Source of the DNA: Lachnospiraceae bacterium
GTDB lineage: Bacteria; Bacillota; Clostridia; Lachnospirales; Lachnospiraceae
Direction of reading: 5' to 3'
Length of the DNA: 64,000 bases
Assembly (NCBI GenBank): GCA_022845955.1
Contig: AP025576.1
Coordinates: 682,001 to 746,000, forward strand
Shown: piece by piece, positions 50,701 through 59,448 of the stretch
Numbering within the stretch: position 1 is the first letter of the stretch
Layout: each line of letters starts with the position of its first letter
The notes under the pieces: model-generated
Databases searched by the model: none
Seen by the model: the letters and a program-made list of their open reading frames with translations, nothing else
Told to the model about the DNA's origin: nothing
Program-made: the position numbers and the translations under genes

Positions 50701-51870
50701 TTGAAAAAAGATAAAATTGTATTGTACATGCATGCGGGCAGCGGCAATCACGGTTGTGAGGCCATTGCCAACACGGTATGTAAAATGCTTCCCAAGCCGG
50801 CAATCCTTGTCACCAACAGTGCACAGGAAGATGAGAAGTACTCCCTGAAGGGGTTATGTACGCTGGTGGAAGAAAAGAAAATCAGGGAACATTTTTTTCT
50901 CCATGTATATTATTATCTGAAAGAACGGCTTCTGCACGACCCAAAAGCGGCCCTGCGGTACCGTTTCCGGGAGGTTACCGGTAAAAATCTGAGAAGCCTT
51001 ACTGTCTCCATCGGAGGAGACAATTACTGCTATGACCTTCTGCTGAAGGATCTGAAGCTGGCTAACCAGATGTTCACGGAACTGGGAAGCAAAACCGTTT
51101 TGCTGGGATGCTCCATTGAACCCGAACTTTTAACCGATCCGGATATCATTGACGACATGAAGCGTTATACCAGTATCATTGCCAGGGAATCTATTACCTG
51201 GCAGGCACTTGTGGAGGCGGGGCTGAAGGACCGGACGTACCTGATACCGGATCCGGCTTTCCTGCTGGATATGGTTAAAAAACCGGTTCCGGAGGCCTTT
51301 ATAGAAGGAAATATGGTAGGGCTTAACATCAGCCCCATGGTGGTGGAAAAGGAAACGATTACAGGCATCACCATGAAAAATTACAGAGCGCTCATCAATC
51401 ATATACTGGAGACTACCGATATGAACGTTGCCCTGATACCCCATGTCATATGGAAGAATAACGACGACAGAACGGTACTTAAGAGTCTTTACAAGGATTT
51501 CAGCCAAACCGGCAGAGTTGTATTGATTGAGGATTGCAGCTGTGAAGAGCTAAAAGGATATATTGCACGGTGCCGCTTTTTTATCGGTGCCAGAACCCAT
51601 TCTACAATAGCTGCCTATTCGTCTTTAGTACCTACACTGGTAGTAGGCTATTCCGTAAAAGCCCGCGGAATCGCGGCAGATTTGTTCGGCACCTGGGAAA
51701 ATTATGTCCTTCCGGTTCAAAGCCTGAGCCGGGAAGGGGAACTGATTGACGGGTTCGAGTGGCTTAAAAACAGGGAGACTGCGGTGAAAGCGCGTCTCCG
51801 GAAGGTGATGCCGGCTTATCTGGAGCGTACCAGACAAATTGGAAAAATTCTTGGAAAACTGGCGGATTGA
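50701..51870 (+). CDS. Polysaccharide pyruvyltransferase (TTG start)
   Basis: A 389-residue PF04230 protein. It begins with KIVLYMHAGSGNHGCEAIAN and has SIGGDNYCYD, VLLGCSIEPE and the C-terminal FIGARTHSTIAAYSSLVPTL, the typical R-x-H site. These enzymes add a pyruvate ketal from phosphoenolpyruvate, giving the polymer negative charge. The TTG at 50701 has AAGGAG seven bases upstream; an ATG at 50650 would overlap the preceding gene heavily. Confidence 0.87.
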   Translation: MKKDKIVLYMHAGSGNHGCEAIANTVCKMLPKPAILVTNSAQEDEKYSLKGLCTLVEEKKIREHFFLHVYYYLKERLLHDPKAALRYRFREVTGKNLRSLTVSIGGDNYCYDLLLKDLKLANQMFTELGSKTVLLGCSIEPELLTDPDIIDDMKRYTSIIARESITWQALVEAGLKDRTYLIPDPAFLLDMVKKPVPEAFIEGNMVGLNISPMVVEKETITGITMKNYRALINHILETTDMNVALIPHVIWKNNDDRTVLKSLYKDFSQTGRVVLIEDCSCEELKGYIARCRFFIGARTHSTIAAYSSLVPTLVVGYSVKARGIAADLFGTWENYVLPVQSLSREGELIDGFEWLKNRETAVKARLRKVMPAYLERTRQIGKILGKLAD

Positions 51871-51882
51871 GGGGATAACTGT

Positions 51883-52971
51883 ATGGAACGGTTACAGGAA
51901 CTGATACAGAGGACGGATACGATTCAAAAAATCAACGCCTTACAGGAACGTGTCTGTAAAGAGCTGTTTATTTATCCCAGGATAGACAAAAAAGAAAAAA
52001 CAAAACGTTTTCTAAAAAAATATCTGTTATTCCGGCCCATCCCGCCGGTGGATCGTTTTTTCTGGCCCAATGCACTGCTGGCAAGAGGGCTTTCGGAGGT
52101 TTGCCGGGGGACTGCGGATACCCGAAGCATGAAAGCCCTGGAACAATACCTTGGAAAATGGCTGAGGCTTGATATGCCGGTTTTCTACCTGGATAATGTG
52201 ACGAACGGAGTTCCTCTTCTTGATTTATATGAAAAAACAGGCAACGAGAAGTATAGACAAGGTTCGGAGCGGCTTGCTTCCTATCTGTTAAAATATCCCA
52301 GAGATACCAAAGGAAATCTGCCGTATCGAATGAAGGACGGAAGCCATATTTATGCGGATGGCATCGGCATGATATGCCCTTTTCTCTGCCGGTACGGCGT
52401 AATGACGGGAGAAGAAGCCGCAGTTAAGCTGGGAGTCGCGCAAATGGTGCATTTTCTGGAGGATGGCCTGGATGAAGTATCCGGGCTTCCCTATCATGGC
52501 TTTGACAGCGATACCGGGATGAAATACGGAATCATAGGCTGGGGACGGGCTGTCGGCTGGCTTATGTCCGGTATTTCAGAAAGCCTTGCCTATCTGCCTG
52601 AAAAAACACCTCAATTCAGTTTTATCAGGGAGCATTTTAAAAAGCTTGCGGGGGCGGCCGTACTCTTTCAGAGAGATGACGGAAGCTTTTCCTGGCAGCT
52701 GCAGGCACGGGAAGGCCCCGGGGATACATCTGCCACAGCAATGATTGCCTGTGCGCTGCTGCGGGGCATACAGTTTGGCAGTCTGGAGGAGCGCTACGAG
52801 GAAAATGTATACAAAGCAGGGGAGTACCTGCTTTCCCGGATGAAGAACGGCAGGGTAGAGCAATGTTCGGCAGAATGTGAAGGCTTCAGCCAATATCCCC
52901 AGCGCTATGGGAATTATCCCTGGGCGGACGGGCCTGTGCTGCGTTTGTTCGGGATGATGGAGGAGATGTAA
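51883..52971 (+). CDS. GH88/GH105-like unsaturated glycuronyl hydrolase
   Basis: A 362-residue (alpha/alpha)6-barrel protein of the PF07470 family. YADGIGMICPFL supplies the catalytic aspartate region, then YHGFDSDT, IGWGRAVGWLMSG and GDTSATAMIACAL as in YteR-type rhamnogalacturonyl hydrolases. It has no signal peptide, so it is cytosolic. Such enzymes remove an unsaturated uronic acid left by a lyase, which is unusual among biosynthetic genes; it may trim or recycle the polymer, or have an altered role. The next gene starts directly after its stop codon. Confidence 0.8.
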   Translation: MERLQELIQRTDTIQKINALQERVCKELFIYPRIDKKEKTKRFLKKYLLFRPIPPVDRFFWPNALLARGLSEVCRGTADTRSMKALEQYLGKWLRLDMPVFYLDNVTNGVPLLDLYEKTGNEKYRQGSERLASYLLKYPRDTKGNLPYRMKDGSHIYADGIGMICPFLCRYGVMTGEEAAVKLGVAQMVHFLEDGLDEVSGLPYHGFDSDTGMKYGIIGWGRAVGWLMSGISESLAYLPEKTPQFSFIREHFKKLAGAAVLFQRDDGSFSWQLQAREGPGDTSATAMIACALLRGIQFGSLEERYEENVYKAGEYLLSRMKNGRVEQCSAECEGFSQYPQRYGNYPWADGPVLRLFGMMEEM

Positions 52972-54114
52972 ATGGAAGAATCCCGCCTGATACTTTATGA
53001 TACCTGCAACTACAGAGATTATCCGGTAGGAGGGCAGGTAACAAGCATAAAAAATTTCCTGGCCTTTCTGTCCCGGGAGTATCCGGCGCATAGAAAGAAC
53101 ATACTTCTGGTGGGCGTATCCTGTAATCCGGAAGAAGTGGGTAAGATAATCCCAATCGCCACAGGCGGATCGGAATACTCCTTTTTGGCAGTAACCCAGG
53201 CCTCCGCCGATCTCGGCAGTGTGAAAAAGTCGCTGCGTCTGGAATACGTGAAGGGATTATGGAAATACCGGAAACTCATCGGAATTAAAAAAGAGGACTG
53301 CAATTATATCCATACGCCGGAAGCCTTCGGAGCTGTCCGCTTTCTCTGTCCCGGCGCCGTGTGCTATGTTTTTTCCCACGGCACCTACCTGAATATGTGG
53401 CAGCGGGTGCGTTTCTTTAAAAAAGCCCCACTGATAAGAAAAGCATTTCAGGGCTTTTTAATCCATGTCATTAAGAAAAGCACGGCTGTGTTTGTCCTGG
53501 AACAGGAAACACTGGAAGCGTACAGCGTCTATAATAAAAACACGGTACATGTGGGCAATTCCATTATCGTGCAGCCTTATACAGAGCGGCGCCTGCATGA
53601 CGAAGTCCGGTTTTTATACGCCGGCAGATTATCCGTTGTGAAAAATGTAGGACCTATCATAGAGGCGGTAAAAAGCTATGACAGAGTGTGCAGCTTAACG
53701 GTACTCGGTGACGGCGAGGAACGCAGGAAAATGGAAGCCCTTGCGGAAGGCAGCAAACGTATCCGCTTTGCCGGTGCGGTTACTCCTGATGAAGTGCAAA
53801 AGGAGATGAAGAAAGCGGATGTGCTGGTAATGAATTCCACGTTTGAAGGGATACCTATGACCATACTGGAGGCTATAAGCTTAGGGCTGCCGGTTATCAC
53901 CACGGATGTGGGCGGAATTAAAGAGGTCCTTACCTATGGCAGAGATGCAGAGGTTACGGATGGAACCGTGGAAAAAATTCATACCGCTATGGATAGAATT
54001 TTAATGGATTATGAGGCATATGCAGAAGCCGCATATCGGAAGTCACTCCAGTTTGATTACCGCAAAGTAAACCGGAAGGTATTTGATGTGATTAACGGAA
54101 AGTTGAACTGGTAA
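52972..54114 (+). CDS. GT4 glycosyltransferase
   Basis: A 380-residue GT-B transferase. The N-domain has VGGQVTSIKNFLAFLSREY; the donor domain has FLYAGRLSVVKNVGPIIEAV, LTVLGDGEER and NSTFEGIPMTILEAISLGLP followed by TTDVGGI. The ATG immediately follows the stop of the GH105-like gene, with GGAG inside that gene's end. Confidence 0.87.
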   Translation: MEESRLILYDTCNYRDYPVGGQVTSIKNFLAFLSREYPAHRKNILLVGVSCNPEEVGKIIPIATGGSEYSFLAVTQASADLGSVKKSLRLEYVKGLWKYRKLIGIKKEDCNYIHTPEAFGAVRFLCPGAVCYVFSHGTYLNMWQRVRFFKKAPLIRKAFQGFLIHVIKKSTAVFVLEQETLEAYSVYNKNTVHVGNSIIVQPYTERRLHDEVRFLYAGRLSVVKNVGPIIEAVKSYDRVCSLTVLGDGEERRKMEALAEGSKRIRFAGAVTPDEVQKEMKKADVLVMNSTFEGIPMTILEAISLGLPVITTDVGGIKEVLTYGRDAEVTDGTVEKIHTAMDRILMDYEAYAEAAYRKSLQFDYRKVNRKVFDVINGKLNW

Positions 54115-54120
54115 TTGGCG

Positions 54121-54171
54121 ACCGTAAGGCAGATCTGGCTGAACGGTTACGAACCAATACCATAATTGGTT
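54121..54171 (+). repeat. REP-like element, copy 7
   Basis: ACCGT / ACGGT enclose CAG-AT-CTG, and the 3' half reads CTGAACGGTTAC. A second hairpin AACCAAT / ATTGGTT follows directly, just before the ribosome site of the acetyltransferase gene. Confidence 0.6.
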
Positions 54172-54186
54172 AACCAGAGGAGTATC

Positions 54187-54774
54187 ATGATTCGGAATAA
54201 AAAGGAACTGAAAGAATATCTGGCATATGAGAAGGCACTGTATTTCGGCGGTGAAAAAGGATCCCGGCTGCAGGCCTGGCTGCTGCGGTCGAAGTTTTAC
54301 AGGATATGGCAGTTTTTGTGGACGCTCAGGCATGCGGAGTACCATAAAAACCGGAGTACCTGCGGGGGGCGTTCTCTGCGGCTGCTTCAGCTGTGGGATA
54401 AGATGGCTTTTATCTGGTACCACCGCAGGAAATATGTGCTGGGTAACCGCCTTGACTTTGAAATACCCGAAAACTGTTTTGATAAAGGGCTTATGATTTA
54501 TCATATTGCACCGATTGTAGTGAATGAAGATGCCAGGATCGGTGCGGATTGCCGTATTACCGGTAATTTCTGTATCGGCAATACGGGAGCGGGTACAAAA
54601 AGCCCTGTTCTCGGCAAAGGGATTACTGCCGGCTGGGGGGCATCCGTGATCGGTGATATAAGGATTGCTGATGGCGTTACGATCGGCGCAGGCAGCGTGG
54701 TGGTTCATAATGTTCTGCAGGAAGGTGCAACAGTTGCCGGGGTTCCGGGGAAGGTTTTGCATTTGACTGAATAG
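54187..54774 (+). CDS. Serine acetyltransferase-like O-acetyltransferase
   Basis: A 195-residue hexapeptide-repeat acetyltransferase. The left-handed beta-helix runs from about residue 105 (LMIYHIAPIVVNEDARIGAD) to PGKVLH, with the CysE-like IGDIRIADGVTIGAGSVVVH segment. Small members of this type in polysaccharide loci acetylate sugar hydroxyls rather than serine. AGAGGAG before the ATG at 54187 decides the start. It is the last gene of the continuous run begun at 31607. Confidence 0.87.
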   Translation: MIRNKKELKEYLAYEKALYFGGEKGSRLQAWLLRSKFYRIWQFLWTLRHAEYHKNRSTCGGRSLRLLQLWDKMAFIWYHRRKYVLGNRLDFEIPENCFDKGLMIYHIAPIVVNEDARIGADCRITGNFCIGNTGAGTKSPVLGKGITAGWGASVIGDIRIADGVTIGAGSVVVHNVLQEGATVAGVPGKVLHLTE

Positions 54775-55070
54775 TGAGAAAAATAAAATAAAAGTAATTA
54801 ATTGTCAGAAAATACAACACAAATTATTTTATTAATTAAAAATATAAAATTGATAAAAATAAAGAGTGAATATTGCGCAGATATAATATGAATGCAATTA
54901 AAAGTGTGATAAGAATGCATGGCAGTAGTGATATGTTGTGTTTTTATAGAAGTGTCAATTATATTTTATGAAATTAATAGTTACATATTTGAATAAATAT
55001 ACAAGTGTTATATAAACTATCAAATGTTGAGAAAATATGACGGCTTATCAGTCTTTATAATGTTATTTAC
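54775..55070 (+). other. AT-rich spacer without recognisable genes
   Basis: About 300 bases with very high AT content and no frame with a ribosome site. TATAAT occurs at 54882-54887 without a good -35. No terminator hairpin is evident behind the acetyltransferase gene. Together with the two repeats that follow, it separates the main operon from the downstream genes. Confidence 0.5.
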
Positions 55071-55340
55071 GCAAACTACGCAGGTGCCAAATGACCCTCT
55101 GCCCGCTGTCCGTGCGGCGCTCCCGGGACTGAAAAGGAATTTTCGCGGGTACCTTTCGAATTACTTTAGTAATTTATTATGGAGATGAGTGCAGTCAAGT
55201 GTGTCAGCCTCATCTGGCACACTTGACGTCCCTGGACTCATCGGAATGCCCGGTCTGACGTCCCTGCGAAAATTTTTTTCAGTCCCGGGAGCGCTGCACG
55301 GACAACGGGCAGAGGATCATTTGGCACTTGCGTAGTTTGC
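55071..55340. repeat. Long-hairpin element, copy C (inverted)
   Basis: GCAAACTACGCAGGTGCC and its near-complement close a hairpin of about 270 bases. Its core is the reverse complement of copies A, B and D: read on the minus strand it gives GATGAGTCC, GTCAAGTGTGCCAGATGAGG, ACTCATCTCC and GCGAAAATTCC. It also has the small AATTACTTTAGTAATT palindrome of copy B. Outer-stem bases differ from A and B with pairing retained (for example CTGTCCGTGC with GCACGGAC). Confidence 0.9.
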
Positions 55341-55347
55341 ATTATTT

Positions 55348-55485
55348 ATTCCCGCGAGCAACGAGCCAAGTAGCCATGCTTGCATGGATATTTGGCGACT
55401 GCCGCGAGGGTCAAATACCCACGAACTTTAGTTCGTTGCGCTCTGCAATGCTACAAGCTTTATGCTTCGTTGCTTGCAGCGGGAT
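55348..55485. repeat. Multi-stem intergenic repeat
   Basis: ATTCCCGC and GAGCAACGA on the left pair with TCGTTGCTTGC and GCGGGAT on the right, closing a region with internal stems CCATGC / GCATGG and CGAACT / AGTTCG. It directly follows hairpin copy C and ends about 45 bases before the next GT2 gene. No frame in it is convincing. Confidence 0.65.
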
Positions 55486-55531
55486 TTTTGACTCATACAG
55501 TTGAACCGTTTATAGCGTTAGGAGCGGATAA

Positions 55532-56548
55532 ATGAACCAAGTAGTAATCAGCGTGATTGTCCCGGTATATAATGCGCAGGAATATCTGGAACGTTGTGTG
55601 GACAGCATTGTGAACCAGACCTATAAGAATCTGGAAATTATTCTTGTCGATGATGGCGCAAAGGATAAAAGCCCGCAAATGTGTGATTCGTATGCTGTAG
55701 TGGATCATCGGATTCACGTTATTCATAAAGAGAACGGAGGGTTAATGTCCGCCTGGATGGCAGGAGTGAAAGCGTCCGGCGGAGATTACCTCTGCTTTAT
55801 AGACAGTGATGACTGGGTGGAAACGGACATGATAGAAGAAATGCTTCAGATGGCTTCCGGCCGGCCGGGAGAAATTATCTGCGGCAATTTTGTTATAGAA
55901 AAAGCGGATAAGGTTACCAGCCATTATCATGAGCTTCCGCCGGGAGTTTATGAAGGACAGGATTTGGAAACCAGAGTGAAAAGCCGGCTTTTGGGCAATG
56001 AACGCCGGACAATTTCCATGTCCCGGTGTATGAAGCTCTTTTCCAGAGAGCTGATTGTGGATAATCTTAAGTTTTGCAATCCTGCTATAAAAATGGGGGA
56101 GGATGTCAACATTGTTCTTCCTGCCCTTCTGGATTGTAAAAGGGTGGTCATACTGGAGGGGGCGCTTCATTACCATTATGTATATTATCCCTCATCAATG
56201 GTGCATAAATACGACCCTTCCATGTATAGTGGGATACGCCTGCTGCTGGGGACCATCCGGGATATCTTTATCGACAAAGGCGTGACAGGCTGGGAGGACC
56301 AATGGGAACCGGAAAGTCTGTTCCTGCTGATGCTTGCCGTGAAAAATGAATTGCGCGGCGGAAAAAAGGGGTATGCAGACAGGATATGCGAAATGTGCAA
56401 AGAAACACACGTGGGAGAAATTGCCGCCGGCTATAGAATCCACCCGGAGGAAAGCGTCAACAAGATCCTGTTGTGGGTTATGAAAAAGCCGGCCTGGCGG
56501 CGGTGTGCAGTAGGGAAATGGATCTTCTATTTAGCTGAAATTAGGTAA
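55532..56548 (+). CDS. GT2 glycosyltransferase
   Basis: A 338-residue GT-A transferase. ISVIVPVYNAQEYLERCVDS leads to LVDDGAKDKSP, NGGLMSAWMAG and FIDSDDWVETDM. TTAGGAGCGG precedes the ATG. It is separated from the main operon by 757 bases of repeats and AT-rich DNA. Confidence 0.87.
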   Translation: MNQVVISVIVPVYNAQEYLERCVDSIVNQTYKNLEIILVDDGAKDKSPQMCDSYAVVDHRIHVIHKENGGLMSAWMAGVKASGGDYLCFIDSDDWVETDMIEEMLQMASGRPGEIICGNFVIEKADKVTSHYHELPPGVYEGQDLETRVKSRLLGNERRTISMSRCMKLFSRELIVDNLKFCNPAIKMGEDVNIVLPALLDCKRVVILEGALHYHYVYYPSSMVHKYDPSMYSGIRLLLGTIRDIFIDKGVTGWEDQWEPESLFLLMLAVKNELRGGKKGYADRICEMCKETHVGEIAAGYRIHPEESVNKILLWVMKKPAWRRCAVGKWIFYLAEIR

Positions 56549-56682
56549 TGGGATACAAGGGGCTGTCAGAACTGTTGCGATAATAAAGTGCATTTGAGAA
56601 AAAAGTCTGATAATTTGGGAAAAATATTGTTTGTTTTTTGAATTGTTTGACAATTTTCGGATGTAGGGAAAGGAGATTTTAT

Positions 56683-58203
56683 ATGATCCCGTTAAAAATA
56701 GAAACTTTGCTTGCCGGTCGTATAGTGGAACAAAACCGGGTCGAATATAAAGAAGGGTGGAATCCTAACGACATTATCCGTACGGTTTGTGCTTTTGCCA
56801 ATGATTATCATAATATGAATGGCGGATATATAGTGATAGGTGTAAAAGCTAAGGATGGCATCCCCGTATTGCCGGTAGAAGGACTGCGGTTGGCGGAATT
56901 GGATTCTATCCAACAGGAAATATTCCAATATTGCAACCAAATTGTACCACGTTATATCCCCAAAATCGAAGTAGTTGATTACCAGAATTCCGGGGTGCAT
57001 CTATTATATCTATGGTGTTCTGCAGGAGATAGCGGCCCATATCAGGCGCCTGTGGATGTTTATTCAAGTAAAGGGAAGAAAAATGATAAGCGGATGCAAT
57101 ATTGGATCCGACCGGCTTCTTTGACAACGGCGGCAAAGAAAGAAGAATTAGCAGACTTATTTGATAAATTTAATTCTATTCCTTTTGATGACCGTGTAAA
57201 CAGGGCGGCTTCACTTGGGCATATACGCAGGGGATATTTGGAAGATTTCTTACGTGAAAGCAATAGCTCTTTGGTTGAGGATTTAAATAAATACTCATTG
57301 GAAGAACTTTTGATTGCTGAAGAGGTCGCGAATGAAACCGATACGGAACTTGATATACGCAATATTGGAGTTTTAATGTTTACAGACAGACCGGAAAAAT
57401 TAATACCCGGTGCACAGATTGATTTGGTAAAATTTAATACAGTAGAGGCAGAGGCCTCCGATGATTTTATAGAAAAGACATTTACCGGCCCGATATGGAA
57501 GCAGGTAAGGGATGCGTTGGATTACATCAAAACAAATGTAATAGAGGAAAAGGTTGTAAAAATTCAGAATCAGGCTGAAGTGGAGCGGTATTATAATTAT
57601 CCCTATAATGCGTTGGAAGAAGCGCTGGTAAATGCGGTTTTCCATAAGTCATACAGAGAACCTGAACCGGTTGAAATCCGTATTTATGTAGACAGTATAC
57701 AGATTATAAACTATCCGGGGCTTGCAAAATGGATTGATCCGGAGAAATTTGCCGCTGGTAAAGTAAGAGCACGGAAGTACCGTAATCGGCGGATTGGTGA
57801 GATGTTTAAAGAAATTGACTTATCTGAAAAGCAAGGGACTGGCATTCCCAAAATGCTGCGTGAATTGACCAAAAACGGTTCACCATTACCGAAATTTGAG
57901 ATGGATAAGGACAGAACCTACTTGATAACAACGCTCTTTATCCGTAGCGGCTTTGAGCAAAAAACTAAAGTGAGCGATAAAGTGAGCGATAAAGTGAGCG
58001 ATAAAGTGAGCGATAAAGAAAAATTGTTTTATGACCAGCTCATTAAGGCATTTGATAATAAGGATTATGTTACTACTAAATTAATGGCAAAAATGACGGG
58101 TATGGCAGAATCAACTACACGGCGTTATTTGATAAGATTCTGTGAATTACAAATTATTAAGTCTGATGGAAAAAATCGTGGGACAAAATATTATTTATTG
58201 TAA
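56683..58203 (+). CDS. AlbA_2/Schlafen-type ATP-binding domain protein with winged HTH
   Basis: A 506-residue protein of the divergent AAA-4 (AlbA_2, PF04326) type, often labelled RecG-like or 'putative DNA-binding'. N-terminal segments are ESLLA-like RIVEQNRVEYKEGWN and NGGYIVIGVKAKDG. A GHKL-like module follows with PYNALEEALVNAVFHKSY, INYPG and GTGIPKMLRE. A VSDK repeat at about 429-445 links to a C-terminal winged helix (VTTKLMAKMTGMAESTTRRY). It is probably a regulator or defence/stress protein and is unrelated to glycan synthesis. AAAGGAG precedes the ATG at 56683. Confidence 0.82.
   Translation: MIPLKIETLLAGRIVEQNRVEYKEGWNPNDIIRTVCAFANDYHNMNGGYIVIGVKAKDGIPVLPVEGLRLAELDSIQQEIFQYCNQIVPRYIPKIEVVDYQNSGVHLLYLWCSAGDSGPYQAPVDVYSSKGKKNDKRMQYWIRPASLTTAAKKEELADLFDKFNSIPFDDRVNRAASLGHIRRGYLEDFLRESNSSLVEDLNKYSLEELLIAEEVANETDTELDIRNIGVLMFTDRPEKLIPGAQIDLVKFNTVEAEASDDFIEKTFTGPIWKQVRDALDYIKTNVIEEKVVKIQNQAEVERYYNYPYNALEEALVNAVFHKSYREPEPVEIRIYVDSIQIINYPGLAKWIDPEKFAAGKVRARKYRNRRIGEMFKEIDLSEKQGTGIPKMLRELTKNGSPLPKFEMDKDRTYLITTLFIRSGFEQKTKVSDKVSDKVSDKVSDKEKLFYDQLIKAFDNKDYVTTKLMAKMTGMAESTTRRYLIRFCELQIIKSDGKNRGTKYYLL
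57969..58016 (+). repeat. In-frame 12-bp tandem repeat
   Basis: Four exact copies of AGTGAGCGATAA, encoding repeated K-V-S-D units between the ATPase-like part and the winged helix of the AlbA_2 protein. Changes in copy number would keep the reading frame and alter linker length. Confidence 0.9.
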
Positions 58204-58326
58204 AATTAAAGAAAAATAACTAGAAAACCAATAAATAATCAGACAAAATAATTTGGGTTCTTAAATAAATGGAAAATTTTAATGAAGAGGATAATTTATT
58301 AAATAAACTGAAAAAAGGATGAATAT

Positions 58327-59226
58327 ATGATAATTATCAGAGTTATGGGCGGCTTGGGAAATCAAATGCAGCAATATGCTCTCTACGAGAAATTCAGGTC
58401 TGCCGGTAAGGAAACAAAACTGGATGTATCCTGGTTTGAAGACGCATCCATGCAGGAAAAGGTACTGGCCAGACGTTCTCTGGAATTAAATCAATTTGAA
58501 CACCTGCAATACGAATCCTGCAGCCCTGCAGAAAAAGAATCCGTCCTTGGCAGGAATGGTTTTGCCGGTAAGTTGGAGCGTAAACTGTTTCCTTCCAAAA
58601 ACAAGCACTTCTATGAAAGCGGTATCTATCATCCGGAAATTTTTGAGAAGACGGATGCCTATTTGGAAGGGCATTGGGCTTGTGAAAAATATTACCATGA
58701 TATTATGCCTCTGCTTCAGGAAAAAATACGTTTCCCTAATTCACAGAATATTCTGAATATAAAGACTAAAAAACAAATGGAGACAGAAAATTCAGTCAGT
58801 ATTCATATCAGGCGGGGGGATTATCTGGATCCTGAGAATGCGGCTATGTTTGGAGGGATTTGTACCGGGGATTATTATAAGGCGGCTGAAAAATATATAA
58901 GAGATCATGTACCGGATCCGCATTTTTATTTGTTTTCCGATGATACGGCGTATTTACGCGCTAATTATACGGGAACTGAGTATACTGTAGTTGACTGGAA
59001 TAAGGATTCCGACAGCTTTTATGATATGGAACTTATGAGCTGCTGCAGGCATAATATATGTGCGAACAGCACATTCAGCTTCTGGGGGGCCAGGCTGAAT
59101 AAAACAGAAGGGAAGATTGTAATAAGGCCGGCCAAGCATAAAAACAGCCAGGAAATAAATCCGCGGATGATGCATGAATTGTGGGAAAATTGGGTGATAA
59201 TTGACGGAGATGGCAGAATAGTTTAA
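58327..59226 (+). CDS. GT11 alpha-1,2-fucosyltransferase-like enzyme 3
   Basis: A 299-residue GT11 enzyme with GGLGNQMQQYALYEKF, VSIHIRRGDYLDPENAAMF and NICANSTFSFWGARL. All three family motifs are intact. AAAGGATG precedes the ATG. The gene is AT-rich compared with the GT11 at 40851 and only moderately similar to it, so the two were probably acquired separately. It is preceded by about 120 bases of AT-rich DNA likely to hold its promoter. Confidence 0.9.
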   Translation: MIIIRVMGGLGNQMQQYALYEKFRSAGKETKLDVSWFEDASMQEKVLARRSLELNQFEHLQYESCSPAEKESVLGRNGFAGKLERKLFPSKNKHFYESGIYHPEIFEKTDAYLEGHWACEKYYHDIMPLLQEKIRFPNSQNILNIKTKKQMETENSVSIHIRRGDYLDPENAAMFGGICTGDYYKAAEKYIRDHVPDPHFYLFSDDTAYLRANYTGTEYTVVDWNKDSDSFYDMELMSCCRHNICANSTFSFWGARLNKTEGKIVIRPAKHKNSQEINPRMMHELWENWVIIDGDGRIV

Positions 59227-59448
59227 CAATTAGACTTAATATAGTGAAAATATCGAAATAATTATGGGATCTGGCGTTGTAGTTTAACAGTTTGGCATTT
59301 ACCGTTGTATATGTCTGAAACAATAAAGTTGAAAAAACCATGCTATAGTAGTACAATTTATGTTACTGGTCACAGAGGAACAGTAACCAATTTATTAGTT
59401 GTTTACAAAATAACATATTATTGTATAGGATACACAATCGGAGGGTTA

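Noticed and set aside
57969-58016. Short repeats resembling a CRISPR array
   Set aside because: Units are 12 bp, contiguous, without spacers, and lie in frame inside a gene.
59362-59387. GTTACTG / CAGTAAC inverted repeat as an eighth REP-like copy
   Set aside because: The arms read GTTAC...GTAAC rather than GTAAC...GTTAC and the CTGAAC part is missing, so it is not the same element.
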